Of a stretch of DNA of 64,000 bases, positions 29,564-38,041 are shown one piece after another. Position 1 is the stretch's first letter. Each line of letters opens with the position of its first letter. This DNA comes from Asanoa ishikariensis (lineage in GTDB: Bacteria > Actinomycetota > Actinomycetes > Mycobacteriales > Micromonosporaceae). Under the pieces are notes generated by a model, which did no database searches, was not told the origin of the DNA, and saw only the letters and a list, made by a program, of their open reading frames with translations. Location: positions 267,914-331,913 of the forward strand of contig NZ_FNQB01000006.1 of NCBI RefSeq assembly GCF_900107455.1, read 5' to 3'. Made by a program: the position numbers and the translations under genes.

Positions 29564-31254
29564 CCCAGTTCATGGGTCGGGTCCGCGAGGCCCTGCGCGG
29601 CAATCGCCGCGTCGACCCCGACGTGCTGATCGGCCGGCTCGACGCCGTGCAGAGCTTCCTCGACGCCGCCGACGGCCATCTGCCCTCCGATCGGCTGGTC
29701 CCGGCACACACGCTGGTCGAGCGGGCCGGCGGCCGGCTCGCCCTGTCCCGCGACCACACCCTGGTCGCCCTCGCCGGCGCCACCGGCAGCGGCAAGTCCA
29801 GCCTGTTCAACGCGCTGGCGCACATGCACCTCTCGCCGGTCGGGGTCCGCCGGCCGACCACGGGCCAGGCGTTCGCCTGCGTCTGGGGAGCCGCGGACGC
29901 CGCGGGCGGCCTGCTCGACTGGGTCGGCGTGCTGCCCCGCAACCGGTTCGCCCGGGAGAGCCCGCTCGACGGCGACGACGAGGCGCCCCTGCGCGGCCTG
30001 GTGCTGCTCGACCTGCCCGACTTCGACTCGGTCGAGTCGGCCCACCGGGTCGAGGTCGACCGGCTGCTCGGCCTGGTCGACCTGATCGTCTGGGTGGTCG
30101 ACCCACAGAAATACGGCGACCGCGTGGTGCACGAGGCCTACCTGCGCGAGTTCCACCGGCACAAGGACGTCACCGTCGTCGTGCTCAACCAGGCCGACCG
30201 GCTGTCCACGGCAGACCTGCCGAAGGTGCTCGGTGACCTACGCCGGCTGCTCGAAGAGGACGGCCTCGGCGGTGTGCCGGTGGTGGCGACCGCGGCGGTC
30301 CAGGACGCCGCCATGGTCGAGCTGCGCCGGCTGCTGGAGCGCACGGTGGCCGAGCGCCAGGCGGCGCTGCGCCGGCTCAACAGCGATGTCGACACCGCCC
30401 TCGCCCGGCTCGACGACCTGGTCGGCGGTCCGGCACCGGAAGACGTCGACCGGGCCACCTCCCGCAGGCTCGCCGACGCGCTCGCCGGCGTCGCCGGCGT
30501 GCCCGCGGTGGCCGACGCGACCGAGCGGGCCTACCGGCACCGGGCCGGCTCCGCGACCGGCTGGCCGCTGGTGAAGTTCTGGCGCAAGCTGCGCCCCGAC
30601 CCGCTGCGCCGGCTGCACCTGCACACCCCGCCCGTGGTCGGCACCGAGCTCGCGCCGTCCGACGGCCCCTCGCCGGCCGTGACTTCGCTGCCCGACCCGA
30701 GCGCCGCGCAGCGGGCCTCGCTCGGCATCGCCCTGCGCACGGTCACCGACACCGCGGCCGGCGAACTGCCCGAGGTGTGGCGGGTCGCGGTCGGCGACGC
30801 CGCCCGGTCCCGGCTCGGCGACCTGCCCGACGCACTCGACAAGGCGGTCGCCGGCACCGAGCTCGGCGTCGAGCGCAAACGGGCCTGGTGGCGGGCGGTC
30901 GGCCTGCTGCAGTGGCTGCTCACCCTGGTCGCCGTGGCCGGGCTGGGCTGGCTGGTGGCCGGCTACATCGTGCGGGCCCTCGGGCTGCCCCGGTTCGACT
31001 ATCCGATGGTGGGCGAGGTGCCGCTGCCGACCCTGGGCCTGCTGGGCGGGTTGGTCGCCGGCATCCTGCTGGCCCTGCTGGTGAAACCGTTCATCCGTTG
31101 GGGTGCCCGCCGCGCCCGGCGCCGGGCCGAGGCGCGGATGCGGGAATCCGTCGCCGAGGTGGGTCGCGACCAGGTGATCGCGCCGGTCCGGCTGGTCCTG
31201 CGCGACTACACGACCGCCCGCAACGCGTACGCGGCCGCCGGACCACCCCGTTAG
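29560..31254 (+). CDS. dynamin-like/YfjP-type GTPase, second of tandem pair
   Basis: 564 residues. P-loop AGATGSGKSSLFNAL near residue 73-87, RRPTTGQAF as switch I, LVLLDLPDFDSV as the DxxG motif, and VVLNQADRL as the N/TKxD-type base motif (here NQAD). Two C-terminal membrane segments (WLLTLVAVAGLGWLVAG and LLGGLVAGILLALLV, about 455-505) precede a basic tail. The start GTG overlaps the stop of the first GTPase, so both subunits are coupled. Two different partners, both membrane-anchored, suggest a heteromeric membrane-remodelling complex, as in DynA/DynB. The role is inferred. Confidence 0.85.
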   Translation: MTQFMGRVREALRGNRRVDPDVLIGRLDAVQSFLDAADGHLPSDRLVPAHTLVERAGGRLALSRDHTLVALAGATGSGKSSLFNALAHMHLSPVGVRRPTTGQAFACVWGAADAAGGLLDWVGVLPRNRFARESPLDGDDEAPLRGLVLLDLPDFDSVESAHRVEVDRLLGLVDLIVWVVDPQKYGDRVVHEAYLREFHRHKDVTVVVLNQADRLSTADLPKVLGDLRRLLEEDGLGGVPVVATAAVQDAAMVELRRLLERTVAERQAALRRLNSDVDTALARLDDLVGGPAPEDVDRATSRRLADALAGVAGVPAVADATERAYRHRAGSATGWPLVKFWRKLRPDPLRRLHLHTPPVVGTELAPSDGPSPAVTSLPDPSAAQRASLGIALRTVTDTAAGELPEVWRVAVGDAARSRLGDLPDALDKAVAGTELGVERKRAWWRAVGLLQWLLTLVAVAGLGWLVAGYIVRALGLPRFDYPMVGEVPLPTLGLLGGLVAGILLALLVKPFIRWGARRARRRAEARMRESVAEVGRDQVIAPVRLVLRDYTTARNAYAAAGPPR

Positions 31255-31294
31255 GGCCCGTGCCCGCGCCGCTGTACCAGCGTAGGGTCGGCAC

Positions 31295-32512
31295 ATGGCG
31301 ACGCCACAGACTCCCTATGAGGCCGTGTTGAAGGCCGCGCGTGACGTCGACAAGCTCGACTGCGCGCTGGACGCCGAGATGCTCGGCACCGCGTTGCTCG
31401 GCAGTGTCTACGCGATCGCCGAAGAAGACCGCGCCGGCGCCGTGCGTACCTTCGTGGAAGGCTTCCTCACCGCCACCTCCCGCCGCCGGGCCGCGGCCGC
31501 GACCACCATCCGGTCCGTTTTCGCCACCCTCGTCCCCGACGCGACCGGCGCCGCCGCGGTCAAGCCCGGCGCACAGGCGCCGTCCTGGTCCGGCCAGCTC
31601 GGGCGGGTCCGGCCGACCGGCACCTATGCCTATGGCGACGTGTACGGGGACCAGACGTCCTACCTGGCCACCTTCGCCTACGAGGACGACACCGAGGGCG
31701 GCCCGGAGCACGCCGTCGTCGCGCTGGTCGACCACAACATCGGCATCACCAAGGACGTGTTCGTCGGCGGCCCCGCCGAGCGGATTCTCGGTCAGGTCCG
31801 CCGCATGTGCGCCGCCGACGGGCTGACCTGGTTCCGCGAGGAGGACCCGCGCACCCTGCGCGCCGAGGTGGCCCGCCACCTGCGGATCACCGACGAGATG
31901 GGTGACCTGCCCGGCGAAGGCTCGCTGGCCACCGACCGGGCGCTGGTCGGTGCCCGCCTGGCGCTGCTGCCGATGCCGGCGCTGAGCCCGGTGCCGGACC
32001 TGCCCGAGCCGCTCGGCGACGACGAGCGCTCGGCGCTGATCCGGACCTTCCTGGCCGCACCCGAGGCGGCCCGCTTCGAGCTGGACCGGCTGCCCGAGGG
32101 CGACCTGGGCTCGCTGCACTTCTGCCTGAGCCTGGTCCTCGACCACGCGGCGAGCCTGCCCGACGCCGACCCGATGCGGTGGAGCCCGATCGTGGTCGAG
32201 CTGTTCCTGCTCGACTGGGTGCACAGGCGCGCGGTGCTCGACATGGACGACGCCGCGTTGCTGCCGAGGGTGGTGCGCGCGTGGGCGGCGTACGCGTCCC
32301 GGGTGCGCGGGCTCCCGACCGAAGCGGTGGCCGCGACCGACCAGGCCGTGGAAGACACCGTGCCGGAGTTCGTCCGCCTCTACACGACCGGCGAGCGACG
32401 CAGCCCGGCAACGGCCGCCGTGGCCCAGCTCATCGCCGAGGGCGTTGACCTCAACGACCCGGCGGCGCTGGACGCCTGGCTCGCGGAGAACCGCGACCGA
32501 CTCGGCGAGTAG
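31295..32512 (+). CDS. conserved hypothetical protein
   Basis: 405 residues, soluble, acidic, alpha/beta. It contains VYAIAEEDRAGAVRTFVEGFL early and a core around YAYGDVYGDQTSYLATFAYED with HAVVALVDHNIGITKDVFV. I do not recognise a named family with certainty; proteins like this are widespread in actinobacteria. The ATG at 31295 has a TAGGGT box 6 bases upstream, fitting leaderless transcription separate from the GTPase pair. A large hairpin follows the stop. Function unknown. Confidence 0.75.
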   Translation: MATPQTPYEAVLKAARDVDKLDCALDAEMLGTALLGSVYAIAEEDRAGAVRTFVEGFLTATSRRRAAAATTIRSVFATLVPDATGAAAVKPGAQAPSWSGQLGRVRPTGTYAYGDVYGDQTSYLATFAYEDDTEGGPEHAVVALVDHNIGITKDVFVGGPAERILGQVRRMCAADGLTWFREEDPRTLRAEVARHLRITDEMGDLPGEGSLATDRALVGARLALLPMPALSPVPDLPEPLGDDERSALIRTFLAAPEAARFELDRLPEGDLGSLHFCLSLVLDHAASLPDADPMRWSPIVVELFLLDWVHRRAVLDMDDAALLPRVVRAWAAYASRVRGLPTEAVAATDQAVEDTVPEFVRLYTTGERRSPATAAVAQLIAEGVDLNDPAALDAWLAENRDRLGE

Positions 32513-32525
32513 CCCAAGGCGTGTC

Positions 32526-32572
32526 CCGCCAGTCAACGTGAGCCGAGACGGCGTCTCGGCGTTGGCTGGCGG
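32526..32572 (+). terminator. large two-part hairpin after the 405-residue gene
   Basis: An 8-bp inner stem GCCGAGAC/GTCTCGGC with GGC loop is stacked on a 12-bp outer stem CCGCCAGTCAAC/GTTGGCTGGCGG (one G-T pair), separated by a GTGA bulge. It lies 13 bases past the stop on the plus strand. The gap 32513-32831 (319 bases) holds this hairpin and the one at 32797; I see no gene in it. Confidence 0.65.
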
Positions 32573-32796
32573 CCGCCGGCTTCCACCCCGTCCGCCGGGA
32601 TGGCGCCAACCGACCCCGCCTACCGCTCAGCCACCAGCCCATCCGACCGGGCTCAGGCAGGGCGCACCCACACATCGGTGATCCCAGGACGCCGCCAGAC
32701 GGCGGCTCGGCCCGTCGCAGGCCGCGATGATCGACGGTCGATGGCGGGAGAGTTGGGTAGGACCGGAGCCGAGCGGCTATGGACCTGGGACATGCC

Positions 32797-32824
32797 CTAG
32801 CCGGGCGCGGTCGCGCCCGGCTAG
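32797..32824 (-). terminator. perfect 13-bp palindromic terminator
   Basis: CTAGCCGGGCGCG, two-base loop, CGCGCCCGGCTAG: a perfect inverted repeat, 7 bases past the stop of the repeat-protein gene on the minus strand. Probably acts for both convergent genes. Confidence 0.75.
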
Positions 32825-32831
32825 GAACAGG

Positions 32832-35800
32832 TCAGTTGCTCGGGGTGGGCGACGGGCTCTCGCCGCCGGCCGGCGGAGCGGCCGCATTCGGGCTCAGGCA
32901 GAGCACGTTGTTCGAACGCCCGCCGGAGACCTCGACGACCGGCTGGCCCTTGTCGGGGCACTGGGCCGCCTCGTTCACCCGGGAGACCACCTTGAACGCG
33001 TCGGGCTCGGCGCACGTCGCCGCGACCGCGGTGTCGCCTGACTGCCGGACGCACTCACCGACTGCCGGGTTGAAGCCGTCGCCGCTGGAGCGGGTGAACA
33101 GGTAGACCACCGCCAGCGGAATGACCAGCAACAGCACGGCCGTGGTCAGGACCATCGCGAGCACCCGGCCGTTGCGCTCCTTCGGCGGCGGGTCCGGCTT
33201 GTCGTCGGTCGTGGCCGGCGCCGCCCCTGCCTCCGCGTCGGGCCGGAACGCGTCGAACCGGCCCTGGTCCGAGTCGCCTGGTGTGGCCGGCCAGGTCGCG
33301 GTCTGCTGGCCACCGGGTCGGTTGGCGCCACCCAGCGGACGGCCCGAGTTCAGCGGACCGCTGATCCGGCCCTGCGGACCTGCCTGCGGTGCCCCGGGCG
33401 GTGGCGGCATGCCGGGAACGCCGGCGTACCCACCCGGCGGACGGATGCCCTGCGGACCCTCGGGCGCGTCCACGCCGGGCGGCGTGACCCGAGCGCTGGA
33501 GCGGTAGCTACCCGGCGGACCAGGCGGCGCGGGCGGCACCTCGATCGGCGGACCGAACGCGGTCGCGTCGCCCGGGCCGAAGCCATCGCGACTCGGCGGG
33601 CTGCCGTAGGGAGAGCCGAAGCCACCCTCGTCAGCACGACCGCCGGGCGCACCCGGGAAACCGGGCGGGCCGCCAAAGCCGGTCTCGTCACCGCGGCCGC
33701 CAGGCGCACCCGGGAAGCCGGGCTGCTGGCCGCGATCCTCGGGACGGCCCGGCGCACCGGGGAAGCCCGGCTGCTGCTGGCCGCCGAAGCCGCCCTCTTC
33801 CGGACGGCCCGGCGCACCCGGGAAGCCCGGCTGACCACCAAAGCCACCCTCGTCAGCACGACCGCCAGGCGCACCCGGGAAACCGGGCTGGCCACCGAAG
33901 CCACCCTCGTCAGCACGACCGCCAGGCGCACCCGGGAAACCAGGCTGCTGACCACCGAAGCTGTTCTCGTCACCACGACCGCCAGGCGCACCCGGGAAAC
34001 CAGGCTGCTGACCACCGAAGCTGTTCTCGTCACCACGACCGCCAGGCGCACCCGGGAAACCAGGCTGCTGACCACCGAAGCTGTTCTCGTCACCACGACC
34101 GCCAGGCGCACCCGGGAAACCAGGCTGCTGACCACCGAAGCTGTTCTCGTCACCGCGGCCACCTGGCGCACCCGGAAAACCGGGCTGGCCACCGAAACTG
34201 CCTTCGTCACCACGCGCAGGCGAACCCGGGAAACCAGGCTGCTGCTGGCCACCGAAGCCACCGTCCTCTGGACGGGCCGGCGCACCCGGGAAACCCGGCT
34301 GACCACCAAAGCTGTTCTCGTCACCACGCGCAGGCGCACCGGGGAAGCCAGGCTGCTGCTGGCCACCGAAGCCACCGTCCTCCGGACGGCCCGGCGCACC
34401 CGGGAAACCCGGCTGACCACCAAAGCTGCTTTCGTCACCACGCGCAGGCGAACCCGGGAAACCAGGCTGCTGCTGGCCACCGAAGCCACCGTCCTCCGGA
34501 CGGCCCGGCGCACCCGGGAAGCCCGGCTGACCACCGAAGCTGCCCTCGTCACCACGGGCCGGCGAGCCAGCGAAACCCGCGTCCTCGCGAGCCGGCGAGC
34601 CCGGGAAGCCCTGCGGCCGGAAGCCACCCTCGTCGCCACGGCCCGGGAAGCCCTGCGGGCCGGCGAACCCGCTCTCGTCGCCGCGACCAGGGAAGCCGCC
34701 CTGCGGTGCGCCGTTGCTGGGTGCCTCGCCGAAGCCCGGGAAGCTGCCGCTGTCGGGGCCGCCTGGTGCGGCACCGAAGCGGTTGCCGCCCGCCGGCGAG
34801 CCGGGGAAGGCCGAACCGGGCTGGTCGGCGCTGGGCGCGAACCCGCTGGGGCCGCGGAACTGCTCGGCACCGGGGCCGCCGAAGCCAGGCGCCTCGGGTG
34901 CCGCGGGCGAGTCGGTGGGTGCGCCGACCGCGCGGCCGTAGACCCTCGGCTGGGGCGGCGTGTTCGCGGCCTGCGGTATGGGCTGGTCGGTCGCCGGCTG
35001 GACGCGGCTCGCGGTCGGCACCGAAGCGCTGGCGCTGACCGCGCGCCCGGCCGACGCCGTGCCGCTCGGGGGGCCCGAGGTCGGGCCGCCCTGGCTCGGC
35101 ACCGCCGGGTGGGCGGGGCGTTCCTCGGCGGGCTGCTCGGCGGGGGCGAACTGGCCCGGGTCGATTCGGACCGCGCCCATCGGCACCGACGCGGCACCCA
35201 TCGACCCGCCGCCGACCCGTGCCGAGCCGACCGACGCCGAGCCGACCGACGCGGAACCCGTGGGTGCGGAGCCGCCGGGCGGCCCACCGCTGGTCGGCGC
35301 GGCGCCCTGGTGCGGAGCCGCCGGTGCGGCACCGGAGTCGCTGAAGCCGCGCGTGCCGGCGGCGAAGCCGGAGAAGCCACCGGAGTCACCGCTCGGGAAG
35401 CCGCCCGAGTCGCCGCTGGGTCCGCCGGACTGCGCGCCGCTGTCGATCGGCGGAGGGGGCGTCCAGCCGCTCGACCCGGAGTAGCTGTTGGGCGCGCCTG
35501 ACGAAGGCTCGTTGGTGCCCGGGTCGACCGGCTGCGGAATCTGCACGCGGCCGGTAGCCGGACTGTCGCTCGAGGTGCGCGGCTGCGGCACGCTCGGCGG
35601 GTATTCGATCTTTCCGTGGTAGTCGATCGCGCCGTAGCGGTCACCGGCGTCGGCCGGCGACTCGGCGGGCGGGAAGGCTCCGAACGACGCGCCCGGGACC
35701 CGGGTCTGCTGCGGGGGCAGCGGGGTCGGCTCGGGTGCCTGCGGGATCGGCGCGGGCGCGGGCGTGTAGTGCGCCGGGACCTCGTCGTGCGCGCCCGGCC

Positions 35801-36071
35801 GGCGACCGTTGACGGGCCCGTGCTCAGCCCCGCCGTCCCGGCGCGGGGCGCCGTAGGTGTTGTCGGGAGCCGGGGCGCCCCAGGGCGCCTGCTGACCGCC
35901 CTGTGGGGGCGTCCACTGATCCGTCCGCTGTGGTGGGTCGTAGCCCGGCGGCGCCCACGACTCGCCTGCCGGTCGGCGCCGCGGGTCGGCCTCGCCGAAA
36001 CGGTCCCCGCCAGCGTCCGGGGCAGCTTCGTCCGGCTCGTAGCCGGGGTGCTGCGAACCCTCGGACGTCAT
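32832..36071 (-). CDS. Gly/Pro-rich tandem-repeat membrane protein with LppU-like C-terminal domain
   Basis: 1079 residues. Residues 1-450 are a disordered Pro/Gly/Ser-rich region. About 450-830 are tandem repeats of roughly 20-30 residues built on GGxGDExxFGGQ and QPGFPGAPG. One membrane segment (about 975-995, VLAMVLTTAVLLLVIPLAVVYLF) precedes a small extracellular cysteine-containing domain (VGECVRQSGDTAVAATCAEPDAF) like LppU/SCO3897 proteins. The ATG at 36071 (not 36086) follows GGAGGAGG by 6 bases. The long disordered part is predicted cytoplasmic. Function unknown; a scaffold for envelope or septal machinery is one possibility. The repeats contain identical 60-base units, so length may vary between strains. 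Confidence 0.8.
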   Translation of the reverse strand: MTSEGSQHPGYEPDEAAPDAGGDRFGEADPRRRPAGESWAPPGYDPPQRTDQWTPPQGGQQAPWGAPAPDNTYGAPRRDGGAEHGPVNGRRPGAHDEVPAHYTPAPAPIPQAPEPTPLPPQQTRVPGASFGAFPPAESPADAGDRYGAIDYHGKIEYPPSVPQPRTSSDSPATGRVQIPQPVDPGTNEPSSGAPNSYSGSSGWTPPPPIDSGAQSGGPSGDSGGFPSGDSGGFSGFAAGTRGFSDSGAAPAAPHQGAAPTSGGPPGGSAPTGSASVGSASVGSARVGGGSMGAASVPMGAVRIDPGQFAPAEQPAEERPAHPAVPSQGGPTSGPPSGTASAGRAVSASASVPTASRVQPATDQPIPQAANTPPQPRVYGRAVGAPTDSPAAPEAPGFGGPGAEQFRGPSGFAPSADQPGSAFPGSPAGGNRFGAAPGGPDSGSFPGFGEAPSNGAPQGGFPGRGDESGFAGPQGFPGRGDEGGFRPQGFPGSPAREDAGFAGSPARGDEGSFGGQPGFPGAPGRPEDGGFGGQQQPGFPGSPARGDESSFGGQPGFPGAPGRPEDGGFGGQQQPGFPGAPARGDENSFGGQPGFPGAPARPEDGGFGGQQQPGFPGSPARGDEGSFGGQPGFPGAPGGRGDENSFGGQQPGFPGAPGGRGDENSFGGQQPGFPGAPGGRGDENSFGGQQPGFPGAPGGRGDENSFGGQQPGFPGAPGGRADEGGFGGQPGFPGAPGGRADEGGFGGQPGFPGAPGRPEEGGFGGQQQPGFPGAPGRPEDRGQQPGFPGAPGGRGDETGFGGPPGFPGAPGGRADEGGFGSPYGSPPSRDGFGPGDATAFGPPIEVPPAPPGPPGSYRSSARVTPPGVDAPEGPQGIRPPGGYAGVPGMPPPPGAPQAGPQGRISGPLNSGRPLGGANRPGGQQTATWPATPGDSDQGRFDAFRPDAEAGAAPATTDDKPDPPPKERNGRVLAMVLTTAVLLLVIPLAVVYLFTRSSGDGFNPAVGECVRQSGDTAVAATCAEPDAFKVVSRVNEAAQCPDKGQPVVEVSGGRSNNVLCLSPNAAAPPAGGESPSPTPSN
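33620..34560. repeat. in-frame tandem repeats inside the Gly/Pro-rich gene
   Basis: Units of about 60 to 90 bases in frame. Positions 33961-34020, 34021-34080 and 34081-34140 are identical 60-base copies; flanking copies diverge slightly. Each 60-base unit encodes 20 residues (GDENSFGGQQPGFPGAPGGR). Identity at the third codon position shows recent duplication or gene-conversion, not old divergence. Confidence 0.9.
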
Positions 36072-36220
36072 CGTCGCCTCCTCCATCGCGGAACAGCGAC
36101 CCTGGTTTCATGCCGATGCCAGGGCAGCCGGACCAACCGTACCGGGCGGTGCGACGGGTAGGAATCCCGGTGCTGTGAGCAGCACCGCAACGGTGTATTC
36201 GGTAACCGCACCAATACAAA

Positions 36221-36248
36221 AGGTCCGCCCGGCAAGCCGGACGGACCT
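36221..36248 (-). terminator. intrinsic terminator after the 46-residue gene
   Basis: Stem AGGTCCG...CGGACCT with an inner CCGGC/GCCGG stem. On the minus strand it is followed by a T-rich stretch (TTTGTATT), the standard intrinsic form, 19 bases beyond the stop. Confidence 0.8.
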
Positions 36249-36266
36249 CTGAGTTACGCGGCGTGA

Positions 36267-36407
36267 TTAGCGCTGGCTGCGCTGCGAGATCGCGATGATC
36301 TCGGCACGGACCGCGGGCGAGTTGGTCTCGCTGAGCGCCCGCTCGAGCGCACGGACGCGGCGCATCTGGTCACGGTGCGTGCGGAAACGGTCCATCATGG
36401 TGCTCAT
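36267..36407 (-). CDS. small basic helical protein
   Basis: 46 residues: MSTMMDRFRTHRDQMRRV then RALERALSETNSPAVRAEII, a predicted pair of amphipathic helices ending in SQRSQR. The start ATG 36407 has GGGAG about 8 bases upstream. A proper intrinsic terminator follows. Size, codon usage and its own transcription unit support a genuine small gene. It resembles small conserved actinobacterial proteins of unknown function. Confidence 0.7.
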   Translation of the reverse strand: MSTMMDRFRTHRDQMRRVRALERALSETNSPAVRAEIIAISQRSQR

Positions 36408-36564
36408 TGCTGTGCTCCCTGGGTCTGCACCGATCGCCCCCAACCGGTGTCTGTACCTATTGTGGCGCATCCAGGCTTCGTTCGCCATCGATTATTAGGT
36501 GAGCCGCGCCACCAGCCGAACAAACTAAGGTCATCGCCAAGGTGTACGGAAGAACAAACGAAAG

Positions 36565-36594
36565 AGCCGGCGTGACCCGAAGGTCACGCCGGCT
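36565..36594 (-). terminator. strong terminator of the 2-oxo acid dehydrogenase operon
   Basis: Perfect 13-bp stem AGCCGGCGTGACC/GGTCACGCCGGCT with a four-base CGAA loop, 17 bases past the E2 stop. T-rich sequence (CTTTCGTTTGTTC) follows on the minus strand. Confidence 0.9.
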
Positions 36595-36611
36595 CCGACA
36601 AATGCCGTGAA

Positions 36612-38036
36612 CTACGTCCAAGCGAGCAGCGTCGCCTCGGGATCGTTGAGGAACGCACCCACATCGCGGAGGTACTTCGCGCCGAGCTCACCGTCGATGA
36701 TCCGGTGGTCGAACGACATCGCGAGCTGGGTGACCTGGCGAATCTTGATCTCGCCCTCGTGCACCCACGGCGTATCGCGCACCGCACCGAACGCGACGAT
36801 CGCCGACTCGCCGGGCGGCAGGATCGGCGTGCCCGCGTCGACGCCGAAGACACCGACGTTGGTGATCGTGAGCGTGCCACCGGACATGTCGGCCGGCGGC
36901 GTCTTGCCCGACTTCGCGGTCTGCACCAATGCGGTCATCGCGTCGGCGAGCTCGCGCAGCGTCAACCGGCCGGCGTCCTTGATGTTGGGGACGATCAGCC
37001 CACGCTCGGTCGCCGCCGCGATGCCCAGGTTGACGTAGTCCTTGACGATGATCTCGTCGCCGGCCCACGTCGAGTTGACCATCGGGTGCCGCTTGGCCGC
37101 CAGCAGGATGGCCTTCGCCACGAGGAGCAGCGGGGAGATCCGCACCTCGCGCCATTCCGGCATGGCCCGCAACCGGTCGATCGCCTGCATCGTGCGAGTC
37201 ATGTCGACCGTGAGGAACACCGTCACGTGCGGCGCGGTGAACGCCGACGCCACCATGTTCTCCGCGGTCAGCTTGCGCACGCCCTTGACGGGGATCCGCT
37301 GCTCGCGCTGGCCTGCCGGAATCGACACCGCCGGTGCGGCCGGCGCGACAGCGCCGCCGTTCCGCCCCGCCAGCACGTCGTCGCGGGTGATCGAGCCCTG
37401 CGGTCCCGAGCCGACCAGCGTGCCCAGGTCGACACCCAGGTCCTTGGCCAGCTTGCGGACCGGCGGCTTGGCCAGCGCGGCCTGGCCGCGTCCTCCGGCG
37501 CCGGGGGCGGACGCCGGAACCTCGACCGGCGCAGCCGGCGCGGGCACCACGGGAGCGGGAGCGGGTGCGGATGCGACAACAGGAGCCGGAGCGGCCGCGA
37601 CCGGCGCACCGTCGCCCTTACGGGGCCGCCGCTTGGCAGCCGCCGTCTTGGGCCCGTAGCCGACCAGCACCGCCGTGCGCCCACCGGGCGCCGGACCACC
37701 GATCAGGCCGGGCTCGACAGCACCCTCGGCCGGCGCCACCTCGACCGCGGCCAGCGAGGCCGGCGACGGAGTGGGAGAGTCGCCCGCGGACGGGTCGGTG
37801 TCGATCGCGACGATCGCCGCACCCACCTCGACGGTCGTACCCTCGGGGTGGTGGATCTCGACGACCTTGCCGGCCCACTTCGCCGGGATCTCGACGGCGG
37901 CCTTGGCCGTCTCCACCTCGACGAGCGGCTGGTTGAGCTCGATCTCCTCACCGACCTGGACGAGCCACTTGAGGATCTCGCCCTCGGTCAGCCCCTCACC
38001 GAGGTCGGGCAGGTTGAACACTTTGATCCGGGACAT
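36612..38036 (-). CDS. bkdC: 2-oxo acid dehydrogenase E2 (dihydrolipoyl acyltransferase)
   Basis: 474 residues. One lipoyl domain (about 1-80; ETAKA with the lipoylated Lys), an Ala/Pro-rich linker, a peripheral subunit-binding domain (VRKLAKDLGVDLGTLVGSG, about 188-206), and the catalytic domain ending with SFDHRIIDG, whose His is the acyltransfer base. It moves acyl groups from E1 to CoA. The start is ATG 38036; a GTG at 38045 that overlaps the preceding stop (GTGA) is an alternative. Third gene of an E1alpha-E1beta-E2 operon with no E3 here. Heterotetrameric E1 in actinobacteria is usually the branched-chain type, so BCKDH is preferred over pyruvate dehydrogenase. Confidence 0.93.
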   Translation of the reverse strand: MSRIKVFNLPDLGEGLTEGEILKWLVQVGEEIELNQPLVEVETAKAAVEIPAKWAGKVVEIHHPEGTTVEVGAAIVAIDTDPSAGDSPTPSPASLAAVEVAPAEGAVEPGLIGGPAPGGRTAVLVGYGPKTAAAKRRPRKGDGAPVAAAPAPVVASAPAPAPVVPAPAAPVEVPASAPGAGGRGQAALAKPPVRKLAKDLGVDLGTLVGSGPQGSITRDDVLAGRNGGAVAPAAPAVSIPAGQREQRIPVKGVRKLTAENMVASAFTAPHVTVFLTVDMTRTMQAIDRLRAMPEWREVRISPLLLVAKAILLAAKRHPMVNSTWAGDEIIVKDYVNLGIAAATERGLIVPNIKDAGRLTLRELADAMTALVQTAKSGKTPPADMSGGTLTITNVGVFGVDAGTPILPPGESAIVAFGAVRDTPWVHEGEIKIRQVTQLAMSFDHRIIDGELGAKYLRDVGAFLNDPEATLLAWT

Positions 38037-38041
38037 CGCGG

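Noticed and set aside
33961..34140. Near-identical 60-base repeats that could look like a CRISPR or satellite array
   Set aside because: They are contiguous without spacers and in frame, encoding a 20-residue protein repeat.
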